From assembly GCF_900090045.1 (NCBI RefSeq), contig NC_041788.1, positions 992,001 to 1,056,000 of the forward strand: a stretch of 64,000 nucleotides of DNA. Direction: 5' to 3'. This DNA comes from Plasmodium malariae. Lineage: Eukaryota > Apicomplexa > Aconoidasida > Haemosporida > Plasmodiidae. This document shows positions 13,184-23,504 of this stretch, piece after piece. Each line of letters opens with the position of its first letter. Within the stretch, counting starts at the first letter, position 1. A model generated the notes under the pieces. That model did no database searches and was not told the DNA's origin. It saw only the letters and a program-made list of their open reading frames with translations. The translations under genes were made by a program, and so were the position numbers.

Positions 13184-13692
13184 TTGTTCTCTCCCCTTTC
13201 ACAAATTTAACAATCGTTATTAAATATCCCTCATTCACTTTCTCACAAAGTAAAATACCTGCTAATTTTGATGAAGGCGTAATTTTTTTGTTCTTTTATA
13301 TTTAGTACATTTTAGTAGATGCCATACCGTTATCCCTTTTTTTTTTCTTTTTTTTTTTTTTTTTTTCTTCCTTTTTTTATGTATTCTTTTTTTTTTTAAA
13401 TTTATTTTATTTTTCTTACATCTTTTTTAATTTCGACAGGCAATAAAAATGAGGTGTAACTTAACTCTTTTACTAAAATACCAAGATGGTATAAGGAGTA
13501 TTTTTCCTTTTTTTTAAATCCATTTCTGTAAAATTTTACGTATTTTTAGTTCATTATATTTTTTTTTTTTTTTTTGTTTTAATTTTTTATTTTACTATAT
13601 TTGCTCGTTCTATTGTACTCGTTCGTTTCATTGCGTTTTCTTGTATTTATTTTTTTTTTTAATTATCGCTTCCTCATTTCACCACTCAGAAC
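12700..13692. promoter_or_regulatory. Divergent spacer between the ankyrin and RAP genes
   Basis: About 1 kb separates two divergently transcribed genes and must carry both promoters. It holds long poly-A (about 13155-13183) and poly-T runs (13338-13375, 13555-13575). These tracts are common upstream of Plasmodium genes. I see no defined motif. Confidence 0.4.
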
Positions 13693-16600
13693 ATGATATC
13701 TTCAAGAAAATTTTTTCTAAAGGGGAAGGAACATTTAAACGTTTTTGATCAAATAAAGCGATTTAAAAAAGTTCATACTGAAAAGAAGGTTATATCAGAT
13801 AGTTCGGTTACTCTCGATAGGCATACCCCTATTTATAATAAAAGAGAAGATAATATTAATAATAATAAAGCATATTTGACAAGTTCAAAAGGAGGTAAAA
13901 ACGATTTAACAGTTAATACGGAAAATGCGAAAACGATAAGGGGTGAAAGACCAACAGATAGTAGCTCAAATAATGTAGACAAAAAAAATATAAGAAGAAG
14001 TTACATGCCCATAGTAGGGTATGAGAAAAATGTCAAAGGATTGGAAAATAAGTTGGGGATCTGGGAGCGAAGCGCTACTACTGTTAGTAGCAGTGGTATT
14101 GGAACAGGTGGAGGCAGTGATAGCGGCAGTGGTAGAAGCAATGATAGGGGCAGTGGTAGAAGCAATGATAGCGGCAATGGTAAAGGCAGTGGTATCGGCA
14201 ATGGTAAAGGCAGTGGTATCGGAAATGGTAAAGGCAGTGGTATTGGAAATGGTAAAGGCAGTGGTATCGGAAATGGTAAAGGCACAGGAAGTGGAAGTGG
14301 CACCAGCAGAAGCATCAAATGGCTGAGTAACAGCGCGCGGAACAGTTTTAATGCGAAGAGCGATAGTGAAAACGCAAATGCAAATGTGTACATCAACAAG
14401 TTACATGATTACTTAGACATTTCCCATAAATCGGAAAATGACAAGATAAAAATAAATAAGCTCCTGAGCAAATTAAGAAAGGAGAATTTAACAATTTTAG
14501 TTATATTAGATGTATTAAAAAGTTTGTGTAATTTATTTTTAAAGAAAGGAAGCTATATAAATTATAATTCAGATTGTTTAGTAGTTACTGAATATTTAAA
14601 TACTAATAATACATTGAAGAGATTTAAAAATGACTTTGAACAGTATTTTATGTATATAGAAAATTATTTAAAAAAGTATATTTCTTTTATTAATGAACAG
14701 AATTTATTTGATTTATTAAAATATTTTTATTATCTTAATTATTCACCTTCCTTAGACACTATGGAAATTTTACAGGAAAAATTTTATTTACATATGGATA
14801 AACTTGAAATTTTGAAAACTGTTCAAATATATTATATCATCCAGTCTTATTACAAACATTCCTATATGAAAGATGTTGATACATTTCTGTCCCTTGCTGT
14901 TGATGAAAAATTAAGAAAGTGTTACCAGGATAAGGGCATTTCTAACAATTGTGCTTCTTTTATAGAGCATACAGATAAAGACACTTATAGAAGCATTACA
15001 AGTAGTGCGGTGGAATATACAGGAAATGGAAAGTACACATTTAGTAATGCTTACGATCCTAGTAGTGTAGTGTATGATAGTACCTCTAGTACTACAACAC
15101 TCCATTATGAGAAGGCAAAAAGTGAAAATTCTACCTTCAACTCAACTACCCCATCTTTGAAGGGGCCTACAAACAGAAGTAATTACAGAGAAGAGCATCC
15201 ACAAAGCAACTACGAAAATATAACATACAACAACAACAACGTACACAGTGATTATACTCCTTTAAACATGCATAGTTTTGTCAATATGGGAGATTCTTAT
15301 GTAAATAGCGTAACGAGTAATAAACAAAATCAGCTGCATAATGACAAATCACTGCCATATGTCTCATCAAACACAGTAATACATAGGTTAGAAAATAATG
15401 ATAAAATAAATAAAGTACAAAATAACGATATTATATTAATTTTTAAATATATGCAAAATGTACCACATACAATGATGAAATTTTTTTATGAATATAACAT
15501 AATAAACATTTTAGAAAAAAATATAAACAATTTCTCAGTGGACTCCTTACTACTTATATTAAGTATTTATATAAATAGTTCATATAAAATGTTAGTAGAA
15601 CATATATTACATATCTTATATCATCAGATAGATAATATGACAGAAAATAACATACTACTATTAACAGATTGTTTGAAAAAATCAAAAAATTTCCTGAACA
15701 ATATAAAAGAAGAAAACAGAGATGTTAGTCAAATGGAATCCATCAGCAAAATGGCGTCCATCAATAATATGACGTCCATCAGCAAAATGGAATTCATCAA
15801 TAAAATTATAGATAAAATAAAAAGAGAAAACGAATTATTTATCCCAAATAATCTTGCTTCTATTTACTTAAATATATACAAAACAGTATATGATAGAGCA
15901 TCATCAGTGTCTAACTGTAATATATACAATCAAGATAATACAAGTGAGCTTAACAATTTCGTGGATAGCATTAGTGAAAACACGCATAATACATATGAGT
16001 TCGCCCTAGAAAGGTCCGTAGCTGACTCCTCTTTTAAGGAAGCACATATAAGTAGTGGTTTGAATAGTAATACATATGAAAACTCAGATTTTATCTGCGC
16101 TATTCCATTAAGGGGGGAAGACGAGAAATATAAGGTCAACCGAAATAGATACACAGAAAAAACACAGCTCACAAGTGAACTAGTGAAATTCTGTGATGAG
16201 TATATTAACAACATATCATCATTTCCATTAGTTTTGAATTTGTACCTCATATATATTAAAAGCGAAGATATAAAAAGTAAAACAATTTACATATTTGAAA
16301 AGAAAATTAAAATGAACAAGAACAAATTAACACAAGAAAATATAGCGGATATAATTCTGTCGTTGAGTATATATCCTTATCATACTACACAACTGTTTAC
16401 CTATTTAGAAACTTTAATAAATGAGAAGCTAAGCAATATAAAGAACAATTTTATGTATGAACGTGTTCATGCAAAAATTGGAAAAGAGTATACAAGAGAA
16501 GATACAAGGGAAAATACAAGGGAAAATACAAGGGAAAATACAAGGGAAAATACAAGAGAAAATGTAAGAGAAGAAGAAGATGATACAAATGTAGAAATGG

Positions 16601-17688
16601 TAAATGAACGTTTTGTAAACATAGATAATGCAAACTACTTAATAGATATATCTTTAGCATATGGAATTAGTGGGAGAAGAAATCTGCATTTCTGGAATTT
16701 GGTAGATGTACATAAAATAATACTAACCTGTAACAAGAAATTATTATTATATTTAGCTTATAGCTTTTTGCTGACTAATTATTACTGCTCCTTATCATGG
16801 TTCTTAATAATTAAGAGAATTGTAGAAGATGTTAAAGCTTTCAATAAAAAGCAGTACGAATTATTATATGAAATTTTAAAATGTAGTGTATTATTTAATT
16901 ACATCGATTTAAACCATTTTACAAATAAATCATTTAAGAGCATACAAAATAGGAAAAACGCTGTTAACAGTAGTAGTTATGACTATTACAGTAGCAGCGG
17001 AAGTGGAAGTGGTAGTATTAACAAAAACGACGCAACTGCTTTTTTAAAAACTTTCCACTATTTATTGAACACGTCCTACTATCATTACAAGATGAAACTA
17101 ATAAACAATCAATATAATTCAAATGTACCTTATGAAGAAGTACTTATCTATTTAAAATTAAATTACGAAAAAAATGTAGAATTCAAAAATTTGTATATAA
17201 TTCCATTTCTGTTGAAAGACTACAACGTAATTATCGACCCGTTACCCTCGACACCTATTCATAAATCTAGTGGTTATGTAATGGGGGAAATACAACTAAA
17301 ACATAAAGTTTTTCAAAACGATAATTTTGTTGTTTTATCTTTTTATGATGGTATATGGAATGAATTTTTAAAATATTCTACTAACACTGATCAACCAGTT
17401 TACGATATTAAGTCCCTAGCTGAGCATTTCAAATCGTACACAGAATCACATATTAAAATTAAAATTAACAATAAAAATAATGCCAATAATAGTACTCATC
17501 TCTTGAACGAAATGAAAAAACAAAAGGGTAGTCCATTCGTTAATTACTTAAAATACAAAAGAACAAATTTATCTAAAGAACAGAATAGCAAATATCTAAT
17601 AAATAAAACGAACAGTATGATGGACACTTATGATGTTCACCATAAATATTTAAAAATTAAGACTAAAGTTGGTAAAAAGAGCATGTAG
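13693..17688 (+). CDS. RAP-like organelle protein, 1331 residues
   Basis: This is a single exon. The N terminus MISSRKFFLKGKEH is basic and suits a mitochondrial presequence. Residues about 135-205 are a Ser/Gly/Asn repeat with GNGKGSGI units; about 930-955 is a run of TREN units. The helical body (about 230-420, 570-700, 840-1150) has the short repeated helices seen in OPR/RAP proteins. Near the C terminus, residues about 1185-1240 contain IIDPLPSTP, then GEIQLKHKVF, then FVVLSFYDGIWNEFL, which fits a degenerate RAP domain (hydrophobic strand, LK, then a strand ending in W). RAP proteins in apicomplexans are thought to bind organellar RNA, chiefly fragmented mitochondrial rRNA. The RAP call is moderate because the usual acidic AIEVDG motif is not clear. 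The gene itself is certain. Confidence 0.8.
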   Translation: MISSRKFFLKGKEHLNVFDQIKRFKKVHTEKKVISDSSVTLDRHTPIYNKREDNINNNKAYLTSSKGGKNDLTVNTENAKTIRGERPTDSSSNNVDKKNIRRSYMPIVGYEKNVKGLENKLGIWERSATTVSSSGIGTGGGSDSGSGRSNDRGSGRSNDSGNGKGSGIGNGKGSGIGNGKGSGIGNGKGSGIGNGKGTGSGSGTSRSIKWLSNSARNSFNAKSDSENANANVYINKLHDYLDISHKSENDKIKINKLLSKLRKENLTILVILDVLKSLCNLFLKKGSYINYNSDCLVVTEYLNTNNTLKRFKNDFEQYFMYIENYLKKYISFINEQNLFDLLKYFYYLNYSPSLDTMEILQEKFYLHMDKLEILKTVQIYYIIQSYYKHSYMKDVDTFLSLAVDEKLRKCYQDKGISNNCASFIEHTDKDTYRSITSSAVEYTGNGKYTFSNAYDPSSVVYDSTSSTTTLHYEKAKSENSTFNSTTPSLKGPTNRSNYREEHPQSNYENITYNNNNVHSDYTPLNMHSFVNMGDSYVNSVTSNKQNQLHNDKSLPYVSSNTVIHRLENNDKINKVQNNDIILIFKYMQNVPHTMMKFFYEYNIINILEKNINNFSVDSLLLILSIYINSSYKMLVEHILHILYHQIDNMTENNILLLTDCLKKSKNFLNNIKEENRDVSQMESISKMASINNMTSISKMEFINKIIDKIKRENELFIPNNLASIYLNIYKTVYDRASSVSNCNIYNQDNTSELNNFVDSISENTHNTYEFALERSVADSSFKEAHISSGLNSNTYENSDFICAIPLRGEDEKYKVNRNRYTEKTQLTSELVKFCDEYINNISSFPLVLNLYLIYIKSEDIKSKTIYIFEKKIKMNKNKLTQENIADIILSLSIYPYHTTQLFTYLETLINEKLSNIKNNFMYERVHAKIGKEYTREDTRENTRENTRENTRENTRENVREEEDDTNVEMVNERFVNIDNANYLIDISLAYGISGRRNLHFWNLVDVHKIILTCNKKLLLYLAYSFLLTNYYCSLSWFLIIKRIVEDVKAFNKKQYELLYEILKCSVLFNYIDLNHFTNKSFKSIQNRKNAVNSSSYDYYSSSGSGSGSINKNDATAFLKTFHYLLNTSYYHYKMKLINNQYNSNVPYEEVLIYLKLNYEKNVEFKNLYIIPFLLKDYNVIIDPLPSTPIHKSSGYVMGEIQLKHKVFQNDNFVVLSFYDGIWNEFLKYSTNTDQPVYDIKSLAEHFKSYTESHIKIKINNKNNANNSTHLLNEMKKQKGSPFVNYLKYKRTNLSKEQNSKYLINKTNSMMDTYDVHHKYLKIKTKVGKKSM

Positions 17689-19408
17689 TTCGTTTTTTCT
17701 AATATATTTTTGGAAGTGCTGGACGTGGAAAACTTTATACATGCATGAACCTATGCACATACCCATATGCATATCCATATTTGCGATTAAGCTACTTCAT
17801 TCTGTTCGTTTGTCCCATCATTGCGTTTGTTCCCTGATTCCTTTGCACATACTTTAATCTGCGTCTATTTTTTCACCATGTACTCATATCTCGACCTACT
17901 GACGAATGCATAATATTGTGTATATAAGTATGTATGCACGTTTGTTTAATTAGGTTCACTGTACTTTTCTGTGTAATCTGGTCTATATTTTCTCCCAGTA
18001 CCATTTAACTTATTCTTGTAAATTCAAACTGCGGGGAAAGCATAGTTGATAACAGCCCTATTAGTTTGAATCATGAATTTAAAATAATTCAATTTTTTTT
18101 ATCTCAAAATTAAAAGAAAATGCCTGGTTATGCCAAGCAGCTGCTGAGGTCCCTATTTATTAGGAATTAAGCAATTGGCCATATGTATGTATATATATAT
18201 ATAAGTATGTATGCATGTATATTTTTTATAGTAAATGAAATGTGCATGCATTGTTGAACGCCCAGAAATAACACGGAACAATTACAATATGAGTTAAAAA
18301 GGACGAAAGAAAATTAAGTCCTTCAAAATTAACAGCTAAAACAATGAATTTATAACATCCCATAGTCATTTTTATTTTTTATTACCAAAAGTTGTAGCAC
18401 ATATATATATGCTTATTAACACGTTCATACATAATTGCCCTTACAATTATAAATTTAATTTTTAATTTTATTAAAATAATATATGAACCTTCTACATAGG
18501 TACATAAAAGTGTTATATGAACAATATTTTTAATTTTGCAAATACAAAAAAAAAAAAAATAAATAAGGAATACAAGATCTATTTTAAAAAAAAATGCGGT
18601 AAAATGTCAACCATTTTGCAAAAAAAAAAAAATAAAAAAAATAAAAAAAGTAAAACGTCACTACCTCCTTTTAAAAATAATTAGCCCCAAATATTTAAAT
18701 TATACGTATGTGATATATTCACCTACAGTACTTTCCTGATACCATTTTAAGTTTATTAACAAGTACTCTGCTAAATATTCGTGTTATACGTTATTATTTC
18801 ATCATAGCTTATATTATTAAAAAATATTACGATATCGTGATATATCATAATAAAATTAAATTTTTAATTTGTAACAGCTTGGTAAAACACATTTGCCTTT
18901 ACTTATACGTACCCTTAGGAGTTTTGTTAATACATACACATATGTATGTATATGTATACGTTTGTTTGTGTATGTTAATGTATGCATATGTATATATATA
19001 TGCCGTCGTTTCAGTTGTGCTGCTTTTTCTATATTGCATATATAATTTCCTTTTTTTGTTTTTCTACTTTTATAAATCATAATAAAATAAAATGTACTTA
19101 CTGAACAGCTCACTATTCGAATGTACATTAATTTTGTTACAAATAACCTTTGCTTAGATTTATTTCTCAAATGCTTGTGCGCATATACATATGTTGTATA
19201 TACATATGTTGTATATACATATGTTGTATATATATATGTGTATAGGTATATGCACATAGGGAAGCCCACAGCGAAACTCACTGGCAGTTATACTAGCAAT
19301 ATATCTGCAACGTAGAAGCAACATATAAGCAACCCTTAATAAACCCATCGTACGTATATCAGTGTGCACTTATGTAAAGTAGTACATGCCATCGTAGAAG
19401 CACGTACC
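17689..19408. other. Spacer between the RAP-like gene and the helical protein gene
   Basis: No coding sequence supported. It holds TA and CATA microsatellites (about 18185-18225, 18940-19000, 19185-19250) and poly-A runs. A GC-richer patch at about 18118-18178 carries two small palindromes and is listed as a finding. Confidence 0.6.
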
Positions 19409-21721
19409 ATGGCCGAAGTGTACAGTAGCAGTAGTATCCCCAACGGGATAAAAGACATTCTTACCTCTCTACACGAGGAGCATGTTAATTTTCAAAAATA
19501 TTTATCAATCCTAAAAGATTATTTAGATGTTGATCCTATTAATAACACAAACAAGTTAGTAAGGTATATTACAAACAATTTGAACATAAGTGAAATTCAA
19601 AATAATATAGGTCATTATATCGCAGATATAATAGTGTACATTCAAGATATTAATAAATTAGATAAAGAAAATTACAGTGAAGATCTAGATGAAGAGCATA
19701 TGGAAAGAAGTAGGAAGGAAAAGGGGGGGAATAAAAAAGTGCACGAAAAAGGGGAGAAAAAAGAGGACAAAGAAAAGGACAAAAACGAGGACAAAAAGGA
19801 GGATAAGAAAGAAGAGGCGGAGGAAAACCCCGCTTTCATGTTTTCTGAATATAGGATAAATATAAAAGATGAAAATTTGAAAAAATATATGGCAAAAGAT
19901 TATAGAAAGGAAATAATAAAGAATTGCACAAAAAATGTAAACTATTTAAAGTTAATGTATATAATTAGTACAAACATTTTTCCAAAAAATGGATATGTAT
20001 TATTTATTAACATATTTCATAAGCGCGAAATAAACTATCAGTACAAGTTATTATCTCTAGAATACTTTGCCAATGTAGCAAATAAAATTACCCTAGAAAG
20101 AGCAAAATATATAGCTCAAATACTACCCCTTGTTTTAGAAAATTTTTATAATATTGATGGAGAACCTTATTATAATGATAATATAAATAATGTAGATATA
20201 CTAATATGTATGTGTAAATTCGTTAATGTGTTATGCGATGAATCCATTAAAGCTCAAGAAGATGACAAGCAAGACGTTGCATTATATTCTATAGTCGCTT
20301 TTATTATGAGAATTATAAGTTATCATAATACAGATTTATCATTAAATAGAAATGTGGAAAAATTATTTAAATATATAAATTATAACAATATAAATTATGA
20401 AGAATGTATAAAAATATATTTCAAATTATCAAAAAATCTGTATAAATCTAAAAAAGAAATTGTGGTTAGGGATTGCTTGTCATCATTAACTTGGAGACTA
20501 AGTATAATAAATCCAAACTTACATAGAATTTTAGAGAGGGTAAATATTTTAATTCCCAACACAAAAGCATGTGCATTAGAAAATTCTACCTTAGAAATAT
20601 CTATCCTATGCTATTTAATCCTAATAGAAAGAATAAATAAATGTTGTTTTCCTCTTGTCTTTTCAGAATTATATTTATTTAATTTAATGATCAGAAATAG
20701 TTATAATCTAATTCTATGTGCACCTAAAGCAAGAGAAAAGATTAGAAACAATTTAGTTATCAAAGCATATCATTTTATATGCATTTGTTCAGTTCTGTCT
20801 AAAGTTATTAAAAAAAATAATAATGAGTATTATAGTAATATTTATAAGTTTAAATGGAGACCTTATGATTTTCTTAAAAAATTATATGAAACACTATATA
20901 CTTATAGAGACTTGAAGGTATATTCAAAAATAATATATAACTGTATAAGTAATATTATGAGAAATTTCCAATGGGATATATTTTATTCCCTCTATAATAA
21001 ATTAATAATTGAATGTACTACTGATCATGTTAGGAGTATAATTTCCTCCTTTGTAAAAGATGAATTGTATAAACAAATGCTAAGTGTCGTTAAAAATTGT
21101 GAACTCATTAAAGAAAACTTACAAAAAAGAGAATGCACTTCTACATTATTAATTAGTAACAATGATTCTTACAAAAGTAATGCAGTTATGTCAATGGAAC
21201 AGGAACAGGATGAAGAAGATGAAGAAGATAAAAAAAAAAGAAAAAAGAAACAAAAAGAAAATGGAATAGAAGACACAGGAAATTTTGATAATAAGATTGA
21301 AATAAATAAATTAGGATATCAAATAAGGAAAATTATTTATATATTAATAGGTGAAGAATCTGTTCTTTTATATATTGATTCAATTACTGTTGTGCTAAAT
21401 GTAATAAAAATGATTTTATTAAATAAAAAATTTCGGCCCTTTTATAAATATATTTTAAATTTTGATCAAACGTCTACATGTTTTTTACAAAATAAAATAA
21501 AATATTTTCATGATCAAATTAAAATAGAAAAATCTGTTTTATCAAGCGAAAAACGTAGTTATAATTCCTTAACCTCAAAAGCAAATAATATACTAGAAAA
21601 GAATATCACCATGAACAACATTATGAGTGATATTGATATGAACAAATTGGAAATTATTGTTATGTTATTATCAGATATTGAAAAACTCATTGAGAAAATT
21701 AAAATGAATGCAAAGAATTAG
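19409..21721 (+). CDS. Helical protein of unknown function, 770 residues
   Basis: This is a single exon. I chose the ATG at 19409 (ACCATGG context, MAEVYSSSS) over an in-frame ATG 15 codons earlier, which lies in spacer-like sequence. The protein is almost wholly helical by eye. Residues about 1-95 form an N-terminal helical block, a Lys/Glu-rich linker spans about 100-140 (repeated EDKKED), and from about 150 to 560 there are regularly spaced hydrophobic helices as in an alpha-solenoid. A second acidic/basic linker lies at about 595-625, and the C terminus ends in long helices (LEIIVMLLSDIEKLIEKIK). No signal peptide or membrane segment is seen. I do not recognise the family; a glomulin- or HEAT-like scaffold is possible but unsupported. 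Confidence 0.85.
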   Translation: MAEVYSSSSIPNGIKDILTSLHEEHVNFQKYLSILKDYLDVDPINNTNKLVRYITNNLNISEIQNNIGHYIADIIVYIQDINKLDKENYSEDLDEEHMERSRKEKGGNKKVHEKGEKKEDKEKDKNEDKKEDKKEEAEENPAFMFSEYRINIKDENLKKYMAKDYRKEIIKNCTKNVNYLKLMYIISTNIFPKNGYVLFINIFHKREINYQYKLLSLEYFANVANKITLERAKYIAQILPLVLENFYNIDGEPYYNDNINNVDILICMCKFVNVLCDESIKAQEDDKQDVALYSIVAFIMRIISYHNTDLSLNRNVEKLFKYINYNNINYEECIKIYFKLSKNLYKSKKEIVVRDCLSSLTWRLSIINPNLHRILERVNILIPNTKACALENSTLEISILCYLILIERINKCCFPLVFSELYLFNLMIRNSYNLILCAPKAREKIRNNLVIKAYHFICICSVLSKVIKKNNNEYYSNIYKFKWRPYDFLKKLYETLYTYRDLKVYSKIIYNCISNIMRNFQWDIFYSLYNKLIIECTTDHVRSIISSFVKDELYKQMLSVVKNCELIKENLQKRECTSTLLISNNDSYKSNAVMSMEQEQDEEDEEDKKKRKKKQKENGIEDTGNFDNKIEINKLGYQIRKIIYILIGEESVLLYIDSITVVLNVIKMILLNKKFRPFYKYILNFDQTSTCFLQNKIKYFHDQIKIEKSVLSSEKRSYNSLTSKANNILEKNITMNNIMSDIDMNKLEIIVMLLSDIEKLIEKIKMNAKN

Positions 21722-22780
21722 TTTTTCCTTTTGCTCCCATTTTGATTTTCTCCCAGTACAGCAATGTACATATGTGTGTACATATATATATTTATATATA
21801 TACACGAATTTTTATATTTTTTCTTTTCCTTTTAAAATACCTTTTTATAAAAATTTACATTTCGTATCCTTCCATCTTTTGCGTATTTTATTTAATGATC
21901 GATTTTTAATAATATTCTTTTTAAGATACGCCTTCGGGTATTTTTAATGTACATATATATTTCATTTATTTGTCGCCTTTTCCTATATAAGTATATAATA
22001 TATTTGACGTTAATTCTGTCACAATATGAACAACTGTTAATAATGTATTGCCTGTTCATGTAAATATTGAATTAATTCATATGCACACATATATACATAC
22101 ATATATACATACATACGTACATACATACCCACATACATACATATATACATACCCACATACATACATACATACATGCACACATACATATACACGTATACAC
22201 ATACATGTTGTTATTTAACTTTTGGTAATTTAATTTGCAAGTTGATTATTCTACATGATTATATTTATACGTTAATGTGTATAGATCAATTCATATGTAC
22301 TTTATTTTTTTTTCACCATGACAAGAACCTTAAAATATTCGGGGGGTTGTGTTTAAGGAGGATAGAAGTTTGAACAAAAAGGAGTAGCATATTAAAATAA
22401 TATTTTGTTCTTTTTATTTAGCCTATTTCTGTTTCTCCTTTTTTATCTCTTTTTCCTCGAATTGTACTAATATGTTGAACATTTTAAACACTTCATGGGA
22501 ACACTATTTTTTCCTATTTTCTATTCTATACGTCACGATGATATTTATAAACATGTTTCTCTTTTAATAGAACAAAATTGTCGTTATAAGTGGAAGAAAA
22601 TGATATATATTCGCAAATGTGCGAACGTTATTTATGATTTGTACATGTACGTTAATACGTACTCATGTGCAAAAGTAAACAAAATCTTACATATTTAACA
22701 CCCAACATATATAAGGGGTTTCACAAACAAAATATATATTACATGAAAAAAACTTCGCATATTATATAATATGCATAGCG

Positions 22781-22820
<40 letters not shown>

Positions 22821-23452
22821 TCTTTTAGGACGTGAATATAATACTTACGGTTAAAAATGTTCCTACATGTTAAGTAGTTTTATTTTGACACATACGTTCA
22901 TATATATTTTTTTTTTTTTTTTTTTTATTTTGCATCGTTCTATTTGTTTGATTTTGCCTCGTTCTATTTGTTTGATTTTGCCTCGTTCTGCTTGTTTGAT
23001 TTTGCCTCGTTCTGTTTGTTTGATTTTGCTTCGTTCTGTTTGTATGATTTTGCTTTATTTTGTTTTGGTTCGTTTTGTTTTATTTTGCTTGATTTTGATA
23101 TATTTTGTTTGGATTTGTTCCTATGTGTTTCAATTTGTTTCAATCTGCTTCATCTTGCTCAATATTGCTCTATTTTGCTCCACATTGCTGCTCTTTTTTC
23201 AGTTTTGTTTCAATTTTAGATTATTTTAATTTTTTATTTTATTATTTTATTATTTTTTCTCTTGAACACATTTCACATTTTAACTGTGCGATCTCCAAAA
23301 AAATAAATCGCATATGAATCAAAAGAAAAAAGGGAATAATTAGAATGCATGAAACTTATATAAATTTATAAAATTCGATTTAAATAACTGGTTATCCAGC
23401 ATAATTTCAATTGGAAAATTAGTATAAACATATACTCCTTTAATTTTATATT

Positions 23453-23487
<35 letters not shown>

Positions 23488-23504
23488 CTCTCTTGTTCTC
23501 TAAT
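21722..23504. other. Spacer upstream of TERT with microsatellites
   Basis: The spacer holds a (CATA)n tract at about 22082-22208, a poly-T run at about 22783-22819, another poly-T just before the TERT start, and a 24-base minisatellite listed separately. A 31-codon ATG-to-stop frame at 22472-22567 encodes a single hydrophobic helix and is listed as a finding. No larger gene is supported. Confidence 0.6.
22930..23055. repeat. 24-base minisatellite CGTTCTGTTTGTTTGATTTTGC..
   Basis: Five good copies of a 24-base unit (CGTTCT[A/G][T/C]TTGTTTGATTTTGC[C/T]T) are followed by decayed TTTTG-rich copies to about 23210. It lies about 450 bases upstream of the TERT start. Two plus-strand frames stay open through it only because the unit length is a multiple of three. 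Confidence 0.85.

Noticed and set aside
23454..23504. Poly-Phe N-terminal extension of TERT
   Set aside because: A poly-T tract upstream of the gene that happens to be in frame; the ATG at 23505 starts normal protein sequence.
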